The notes beneath the pieces were generated by a model. That model was not told the origin of the DNA and did not search any database. It saw only the letters and a program-made list of their open reading frames with translations. DNA of 64,000 nt from the NCBI RefSeq assembly GCF_020103725.1, contig NZ_JAHXBG010000001.1, positions 1-64,000 on the forward strand, written 5' to 3'. The translations under genes and the position numbers were made by a program. Below are positions 55,346-61,035 of this stretch, in pieces. Each line of letters opens with the position of its first letter. Positions within the stretch are counted from its first letter, which is position 1. Source of the stretch: Hyalangium gracile (lineage in GTDB: Bacteria > Myxococcota > Myxococcia > Myxococcales > Myxococcaceae).

Positions 55346-56541
55346 AGTCCCGAATCCTCATCGTCGACGATGAAGAGGACATCCTCTGGAGCCTCCAGAA
55401 CCGTCTGGTGCGCACCATGCCCGGCGTGGAGATCCAGGGCTGCACCCACGGCCGGAAGGCGATGGAGCTGATCTCCCAGGAGGACTTCAACCTGGTCATC
55501 AGCGACGTGCGGCTGCCGGAGGTCTCCGGCATCGAGCTGCTCATCCACGCGCGCAAGCGGAACGCGCGGCTGCCCTTCATCATCACCACCGCCTACCCCA
55601 CCGAGCAGATGCGGATGGACGTGCAGCGGATGGGCTCGGTGACCTACGTGGAGAAGCCGTTCGAGCTGGCGCGGCTGGCGTCGCTCGTCAACGAGCTGCT
55701 GGAGCACCAGCGCAAGGAGGGGTTCTCGGGAGCCGTGTCGCTCGACACGCTGCCGGACCTCGTCCAGCTCTTCTGCTTCTCCAGCACCACCGGAGGCCTG
55801 CGCATCTGGCACGGCGACCAGCGCGGCGCCATCTGGTTCGACCGGGGCACCGTCGTCCACGCCGAGGCCGGCACCCTCGAGGGCGAGGCCGCCTTCTATG
55901 AAATCCTCTCGTGGGAGGGCGGCGAGTTCGCGATGGAGCGCAACGCCGCGCCTCCGAAGCGCACGCTGGCCGAGAGCGCCACCGGGCTCCTGATGGAGGC
56001 CCAGCGCCGCATCGACGAGGCCCGGCGCGCTCCCTCGCTCACGGCCGGCGGCGCTCCCCCGGACGAGTGGGCCGACTTCACCGAGGCCCCCGTGGCGGCG
56101 CCCCCCGTGGAGCAGGTGGCGAGCTCGGAGCCACCACCGGCCAGGCCGGAGAGCGTGGAGCCGCGCGTGGCAGAGGCGCTGCTGGCGGAGGCGCTCCCTC
56201 GCGTGAGCGGCATGGCGGGCTTCGTGAGCCTGTCGATGCTGCACGTGCGCGGCGCGCGAGAGGGTGAGCCCAGCGGGCCGCAGCGGGATGCCGCCGTCCG
56301 GGCGTTCAGCGAGGCCCTCGCCGCCGCGGAGCAGCTGGCGACGCAGGAGGAGCGGCTCGAGGAGATGCTCATCACCGCCGAGCACCACCACCTCTTCCTC
56401 GCGGCGCGAGGGACTCACGGTGGCTTCTTCCACCTGGTGATGGAGCGCTCCGCCGGCAACGTCTGGCTGGCGCGACTCACGTTGAAGGAAGCAGGGCCTC
56501 ACGCCCAGGCCTCGCAGGATCCCGCGGGAGGAAGTCGATGA
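55342..56541 (+). CDS. Response regulator with PATAN (DUF4388) and Roadblock-like output
   Basis: 399 residues, ATG 55342. Receiver: LIVDDEEDI, Asp55 in VISDVRLPEVSG, switch TTAYP, Lys105 in VEKPFE. Residues ~123-225 form a DUF4388/PATAN domain (GFSGAVSLDTLPDLVQLFCF, GAIWFDRGTVVHAEAG, EILSWEGGEFAM). After a Pro/Ala linker comes a Roadblock/LC7-like segment (RVSGMAGFVSLSML, EMLITAEHHHLFLAA), resembling the next gene product. No DNA-binding domain, so output is by protein contact. Overlaps both neighbours by ATGA. Confidence 0.87.
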   Translation: MKSRILIVDDEEDILWSLQNRLVRTMPGVEIQGCTHGRKAMELISQEDFNLVISDVRLPEVSGIELLIHARKRNARLPFIITTAYPTEQMRMDVQRMGSVTYVEKPFELARLASLVNELLEHQRKEGFSGAVSLDTLPDLVQLFCFSSTTGGLRIWHGDQRGAIWFDRGTVVHAEAGTLEGEAAFYEILSWEGGEFAMERNAAPPKRTLAESATGLLMEAQRRIDEARRAPSLTAGGAPPDEWADFTEAPVAAPPVEQVASSEPPPARPESVEPRVAEALLAEALPRVSGMAGFVSLSMLHVRGAREGEPSGPQRDAAVRAFSEALAAAEQLATQEERLEEMLITAEHHHLFLAARGTHGGFFHLVMERSAGNVWLARLTLKEAGPHAQASQDPAGGSR

Positions 56542-56921
56542 AGAGCACGCTCAAGGCTTCTCTCGAGCGGCTGTCGGGCCTGGACGGCTACATCCGCTCG
56601 TGTGTCGTGGACGGAGAGAGCGCCACGCTGCTCGCCAGGCACGGCGCGTCCCCGCCGGGAGATCCCCAAGCCGCGACGGCCGCGCAGATTACCCTGCTCC
56701 AGGCCCAGCGCCGGGCGCTCCAGGCGTTCCAGCAGGACTCCTCCAAGCTCGCGGGCGAGCTGGACGAGACCCTCATCACCGTGGGCCGGTACTACTACCT
56801 CATCCGTCCCTCACGGGCGCGGGCCTCGGTGTTCGTCTCCGTGGTGCTGGACCGGGAGCGCGCCAACCTCGGTCGAGCCCGCCTCGCGCTCTCCACCGTG
56901 GAGCAGGGCCTGAGCCTCTGA
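56538..56921 (+). CDS. Roadblock/LC7-like small protein
   Basis: 127 residues, ATG 56538 overlapping the regulator stop. LKASLERLSGLDGYIRSCVV then DETLITVGRYYYLIRPSRAR and FVSVVLDRERANLGRARLAL: the alpha-beta layout of Roadblock/LC7 proteins, which bind small GTPases (MglB type) or each other. Sequence is divergent, so the call is by pattern and by likeness to the C-terminal part of the preceding regulator. No GTPase gene is in the window. Confidence 0.7.
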   Translation: MKSTLKASLERLSGLDGYIRSCVVDGESATLLARHGASPPGDPQAATAAQITLLQAQRRALQAFQQDSSKLAGELDETLITVGRYYYLIRPSRARASVFVSVVLDRERANLGRARLALSTVEQGLSL

Positions 56922-57015
56922 GCGGCCCGGGGGCTCCCTCGGGCTCCCTGCGCCGCACCTGGCGATGGTGGACAGGCCCGAGCAGGCTTGAGACGCTGGT
57001 GACGAACGGAGCTCA

Positions 57016-58338
57016 ATGGCGGAATCGCGCGACGAGCAGGCGAGCAGCGGAGCCGACACGGTGCTGTCTCTGCGCCGCTTCGGCGTGTCCTTCGGCTTGA
57101 AGGTGGTGCTGGCGGAGGTCGACCTGGAGGTGCCGGCGCGAGGCGTCGGGGTGCTCCTGGGGCCTGGCGGGGCGGGCAAGTCCACGCTGCTGCGCACCGT
57201 GGCGGGCCTCAATGACATGCAGCCAGAGCTGGCGGTGTGGGGCAGCATCTCCTATCAGGGCGCGCCGCTGTCCCCGAGCCACCGTCCCTTCCTCATCCTC
57301 CAGAAGGCCCGCCTGCTCGGCTCCACCGTGCGCGAGAACGTCATCTCGGCGCTCCCCCACCGGGATCGGCTCACGCCCGGGCAGCAGCGGGAGTTCATCG
57401 TCGAGCTGCTCACCCGCCACGGTCTGCCGGAGCTCGCCCAGGCCCAGGAGCGCGGCGTGCTGGAGCTGCCCCTGGGCGTCCAGCGCCGGCTGCTGATCAT
57501 CCGCGCGCTGTGCGCCTCACCAGCGCTGCTCATGGCGGACGAGCCCACCACCGGCCTGTCCGAGCAGGATGCGCAGGCGGTGCTGGAGCTGCTGCGGCTC
57601 CAGGGCCAGGAGCGCGCCGTGCTGGTGGCGCTGCACCACCAGGGCCACGCCCGGGCCGTGGGACAGTGGTGTGCCCTGCTGGCCGGCGGGCGCATCCAGG
57701 AAGTGGCGCCCACGCACGACTTCTTCTCGGCGCCTCGGAGCAGGGCCGCGCGCAGCTTCGTGGACACCGGCAGCTGCTCGGTCCCCAGCCCGGATGCGCA
57801 GCCCGCGGACCTCTCTCCCGATGAGGCTCCGCCGCCCCCTCTGCCCCCGCAGGCCCGCGACGCGACGGTGGCGGCCTCGCGCGGTCCCCGAGGCTTCTGC
57901 TGGCTGCTGCCCGGCCTGCTGGGAGGCACACCCCGTCCCGGCATCGTGTCCTCGCTGGAGGAGGACCTCCAGGCGCTCACCCGGGTGGGCATCCAGGTGC
58001 TCATGGGGCTCGAGGAGGAGCAGCACTTCCAGGTCCTCCCCGAGCTGGGCATCGACTACCTGCGCTTCCCCATCCCAGACATGCGCGCGCCCTCCTTGGA
58101 GGAGGCCCGACGGTTCTGCCAGGAGGTCGATCGACGGCTGGCCGCACGCCAGCCCGTGGCGGTGCACTGCCGCGCGGGGCTCGGCCGCACGGGCACCATG
58201 CTGGTGGCCTACCTGGTCTGGAAGGGGCACGCGGCCCGCGAAGCGCTCGAGCAGGCTCGCGGCATCAACCCGCGCTGGGTGCAGTCCGAGGATCAGCTCC
58301 GGTTCATCACCGAGTTCGAGTCGTGGCTGAAGGCCTGA
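57016..58338 (+). CDS. Fusion of ABC-type ATPase and dual-specificity phosphatase
   Basis: 440 residues, ATG 57016 (GGAG at 5 bases). Residues 15-240: ABC ATPase most like PstB, with Walker A LLGPGGAGKST (Lys55), Q-loop LILQKARLLGSTVREN, a degenerate signature ELPLGVQRRLL in place of LSGGQ, Walker B LLMADEPTTGLS and His switch LVALHHQGH. After a Pro-rich linker, residues ~305-440 are a DSP: acid Asp355 in FPIPDMRAPS, and HCRAGLGRTG with catalytic Cys385 and Arg391. No membrane or permease gene is near. A soluble ATP-dependent phosphatase or signalling switch is possible. I do not know of this domain pair. Confidence 0.88.
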   Translation: MAESRDEQASSGADTVLSLRRFGVSFGLKVVLAEVDLEVPARGVGVLLGPGGAGKSTLLRTVAGLNDMQPELAVWGSISYQGAPLSPSHRPFLILQKARLLGSTVRENVISALPHRDRLTPGQQREFIVELLTRHGLPELAQAQERGVLELPLGVQRRLLIIRALCASPALLMADEPTTGLSEQDAQAVLELLRLQGQERAVLVALHHQGHARAVGQWCALLAGGRIQEVAPTHDFFSAPRSRAARSFVDTGSCSVPSPDAQPADLSPDEAPPPPLPPQARDATVAASRGPRGFCWLLPGLLGGTPRPGIVSSLEEDLQALTRVGIQVLMGLEEEQHFQVLPELGIDYLRFPIPDMRAPSLEEARRFCQEVDRRLAARQPVAVHCRAGLGRTGTMLVAYLVWKGHAAREALEQARGINPRWVQSEDQLRFITEFESWLKA

Positions 58339-58680
58339 GCCATACCTGGACCCATACACTCCAGGACAGCCCCGTCCGGAGCTGATCGCCTGTCATTGGC
58401 GCCAGCGTGGGCGAAGCCTGCTGAGGCAGAACGCTACACATTGCCCCGCACGCATCGCGCTCGCGAGCCCATCTCGCGGAAATCCTTGGTGGAATCCGGG
58501 CGGACCGGCTCAGTGAGGCAAAAAGTCTCGCTGCACACCACGGGCGCGCACTGCGGACGTTCGGGAAGCTCCCAGACACAGACATTCCGCAGGTTTGAAA
58601 GACAAGCAAGGTCCGGCATCCCGGTTGCTAAGGCTCTGGATCGTGCACTGGCGTGAGAGTGCGAACGATTGGAGGTCCAT
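58339..58680 (+). other. 342-base intergenic region with a sigma-54-like promoter
   Basis: Splits the cluster into two transcription units. CCTGGA (58345-58350)/TCCAGG (58360-58365) right after the fusion gene is a weak hairpin. A sigma-54-like box lies near the 3' end (listed separately). Short frames here do not look coding. The middle could hold activator sites; I see no clear inverted repeat there. Confidence 0.5.
58613..58629 (+). promoter_or_regulatory. Sigma-54-like promoter for the second half of the cluster
   Basis: CCGGCATCCCGGTTGCT: GG (58615-58616) and GC (58627-58628) are exactly 10 bases apart, with GGCAT at -24 and TTGCT at -12 against TTGGCAC-N5-TTGCT. Predicted start about 58640, 40 bases before the GTG at 58681. 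Confidence 0.6.
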
Positions 58681-59736
58681 GTGTCGCTTCAGGCTGTGAC
58701 GGGACTCGAGCCTCGAGAGGACTCCTCGCCTCGCACCAGACTCCATCTGACGGTGGTGCCTCGCGACGGAGCGAGCGTGCAGCCGACGCACAAGGGCTTG
58801 CTGGCACCCCGCGTGATGCAGGCCCTGAGCGAGGGGCTCGCGCACGCGGACGGGGGAGAGGTCGTCGTCCGCGCGGGAGAGGAGATCGGACACATCTATC
58901 TCCACAAGGGGAGCATCGCCTGGGTGAACTGCTCACGGGCCCGGTCGCGCGCACGGGACACGCTGCTGGCGAACTCGGCCATCACCGCCGAGGACCTGGA
59001 CGCCGCGCTGCAGGAGTCCCAGCGCACGCGGCAGCACCTCGCCGAGACGCTGCTGACCTGGGGGCTCATCGAGCAGAAGCAGCTGTGGCAGTGCCTGCGC
59101 CTGCACAACGCCCATCACCTGAGCGCCCTCACGGAGCTGCAGCACGAGCTCCAGGCCATCTTCGTACCGCTGGCGCGCACCTACTCCGCGGGCGTGGGCT
59201 TCACGCTGGCGGAGCTGCTGGAGCCCCACGAGGTGCCGGCGGAGCTCGCAAGCGTCCTCCTGGAGGAGCCCGCCCCGGTGGTGCCGCTGGCCTCGCCCAG
59301 GTGCTGTGCCTTGGAGCACGCGGAGGCGGACCACGCCAGCGTGGGCAAGCGGCTGGCGGCGCTGCTGCCCCCGGGCGCGCTCGCGGGCGCGCTGCTGGAC
59401 ATGGATGCCCGGCATGTCTGCGGACAGCGCTCCCTCATGCCAGCGCTGGAGCCCGAGCTGGGCAGCATCACCGGCTGGCTCATGGAGGTGCTGAGCGCTC
59501 GGGCCGAGCCGTCCGGCGCGCTGCCTCGCGAGGTGCTGCTGGTGGCCGAGGACACCGTCCACGTGCTGAGCCGCTGCGAGGCGCACCCCTCGGTCTACCT
59601 GTGGATGATGTTCGACGGCGCCACCAACGTGGGAAGCGTCCTGGCCCGCTGCCACCTGACGCTCAGGAGCCTGGTCGAGGAGCTCTTCGTGGCGCCGGCC
59701 AAGCGCTCGGAGCGCGGGGAAGGAGGCCAGCCATGA
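58681..59736 (+). CDS. PATAN (DUF4388)-like and Roadblock-like protein
   Basis: 351 residues from GTG 58681 (GGAGG at 5-6 bases); a TTG at 58669 overlaps that Shine-Dalgarno and is unlikely. Residues ~20-150: DUF4388-like (GEEIGHIYLHKGSIAWVNCS, DLDAALQESQRTRQHLAETL). C-terminal ~120 residues are Roadblock-like (GALLDMDARHVCG, EVLLVAEDTVHVLSRCEAHP, YLWMMFDGATNVG). No signal peptide. Overlaps the VOC gene by ATGA. Same domain types as the regulator at 55.3 kb, so it is likely a partner. Confidence 0.75.
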   Translation: MSLQAVTGLEPREDSSPRTRLHLTVVPRDGASVQPTHKGLLAPRVMQALSEGLAHADGGEVVVRAGEEIGHIYLHKGSIAWVNCSRARSRARDTLLANSAITAEDLDAALQESQRTRQHLAETLLTWGLIEQKQLWQCLRLHNAHHLSALTELQHELQAIFVPLARTYSAGVGFTLAELLEPHEVPAELASVLLEEPAPVVPLASPRCCALEHAEADHASVGKRLAALLPPGALAGALLDMDARHVCGQRSLMPALEPELGSITGWLMEVLSARAEPSGALPREVLLVAEDTVHVLSRCEAHPSVYLWMMFDGATNVGSVLARCHLTLRSLVEELFVAPAKRSERGEGGQP

Positions 59737-60377
59737 TCTTCGGCCTCAGCCACGTGGACGTGCCGGTGACGAACCTGGAGGCGGCGCTGCGGCTGTACGG
59801 CGGAGGGCTCGGCTTCTCCGAGCGCCGGCGCGGGCCGGGCTTCGTGGACCTGGATGGAAGCTCCTGCCTGCTGCGCCTGGTGGAGACGCGCCAGGTGGAG
59901 CACCCCGTCACGCTGCGGCTGTCGGTGGGGGACGTGGAGGTGGTAGCCCGAGCCCTGACGGACGCGGGGGCCCGGGAGCTGTACGCGCCCATGCGGATGG
60001 AGGGTGAGTTCCTGGCGCAGGTAGCGGACGCGGACGGCAACGCCCTCATCGTCTGGCGCGAGCTGAGCGAGGACGAGCGCGGGGTGGTCCCCGCCCTCCC
60101 GACGGAGCTCACGTGGGAGCCGGAGGCCGAGGAGCTGCTCAAGTCCCTGCTGCAGCGGGTGCCCGTCTTCTTCCGCGCGATGGCCCGGCGCCGGGTGACG
60201 GCCAACGCCGAGCACCTCGCCAGCGCCACCCGCCGCGTCGAGCGGCTGCACGTCATCCGCTCCTACGTGCTCTCCAGCGCCCGCGTCACGCGCTACCGGC
60301 TGCGCAAGCCGCTGCAGGAGCACGGCATCTCTCCCGATGACTTTCGCGAGGAGTTCGAGTGCGAGGAGCGGCTGTGA
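59733..60377 (+). CDS. VOC-fold protein with PCP_red-like C-terminal domain
   Basis: 214 residues, ATG 59733 overlapping the previous stop, with AGGAGG upstream. Residues 1-115: VOC half-module pair (SHVDVPVTNLEAALRLYGGG, FVDLDGSSCLLRLVE, LAQVADADGNALIVWR). Residues ~125-165 match the helical PCP_red domain seen in light-independent protochlorophyllide reductase B subunits and other proteins: LTWEPEAEELLKSLLQRVP, VFFRAMARRRVTANAEHLA. The rest is helical and basic. A ligand sensor whose tail gives protein contacts is one reading. The pairing looks unusual. Confidence 0.75.
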   Translation: MIFGLSHVDVPVTNLEAALRLYGGGLGFSERRRGPGFVDLDGSSCLLRLVETRQVEHPVTLRLSVGDVEVVARALTDAGARELYAPMRMEGEFLAQVADADGNALIVWRELSEDERGVVPALPTELTWEPEAEELLKSLLQRVPVFFRAMARRRVTANAEHLASATRRVERLHVIRSYVLSSARVTRYRLRKPLQEHGISPDDFREEFECEERL

Positions 60378-60515
60378 CCCCGACCACAGCGTAGCCGCAC
60401 TCGAACGCCTCTACCTCTTGAAGCAGGGCCACGGACGCATGGCGAGGGTCTCCGCGGCCACAGCTCCCTCCTCACCACCCCACCTCACGCCACACATAGA
60501 AAGCGCAGGCACACG

Positions 60516-60920
60516 ATGTCTCTCGAGAAAGCGTTGGTTACGGCCCAGACCCAGGTCCCGGAGTGTGTCGCGGTCGGCTACGTCGACATGAGCACCGGGA
60601 TGCTGCTGGGCTCCAAGACCGTGGACTCCCACCCCGCCGAGGTGCTGGACCTGGTGGCCGCCGCGACGGCCGACCTGTTCCAGGGCCCGAGCGTCTCGAC
60701 CATCGAGAAGCTGTTCCGGCGCTCGCGCGGGCAGCAGGAGGATGGCCGGCACTACTTCCAGGAGATCTTCGTGATGAGCGAGAACCTCCTGCACATCTTC
60801 ATGCGCGGGAAGAAGAACCCGTCGCAGGCCGTCTGCTTCGTCTGCCGTGCGTCGGTAAACATCGGCATGGCGCTCTCCAAGAGCCGCCAGGCGCTGCCCG
60901 CGCTCGAAGCCTCCGTCTGA
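60516..60920 (+). CDS. Roadblock/LC7-like small protein
   Basis: 134 residues, ATG 60516. Pattern CVAVGYVDMSTGMLLGSKTV, ATADLFQGPSVSTIEKLFRR, EIFVMSENLLHIFMRGKKNP, AVCFVCRASVNIGMALSKSR fits the beta-alpha-beta-beta-alpha Roadblock fold. It lies 138 bases after the VOC gene and is probably read with it, or from its own promoter. It could form homodimers or pair with the other Roadblock-like domains of this cluster. Sequence is divergent, so the family call is moderate. Confidence 0.65.
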   Translation: MSLEKALVTAQTQVPECVAVGYVDMSTGMLLGSKTVDSHPAEVLDLVAAATADLFQGPSVSTIEKLFRRSRGQQEDGRHYFQEIFVMSENLLHIFMRGKKNPSQAVCFVCRASVNIGMALSKSRQALPALEASV

Positions 60921-61035
60921 CAGCGGCTGGAGGCACCGCTGCACGCCTGCCTACCTGGGTCACACGCACGAGCCCACGTCTCGCCGATCCGATGGGTTCT
61001 TTGCTTCTGTTGATCACTGAACATACTGCCCGTGC

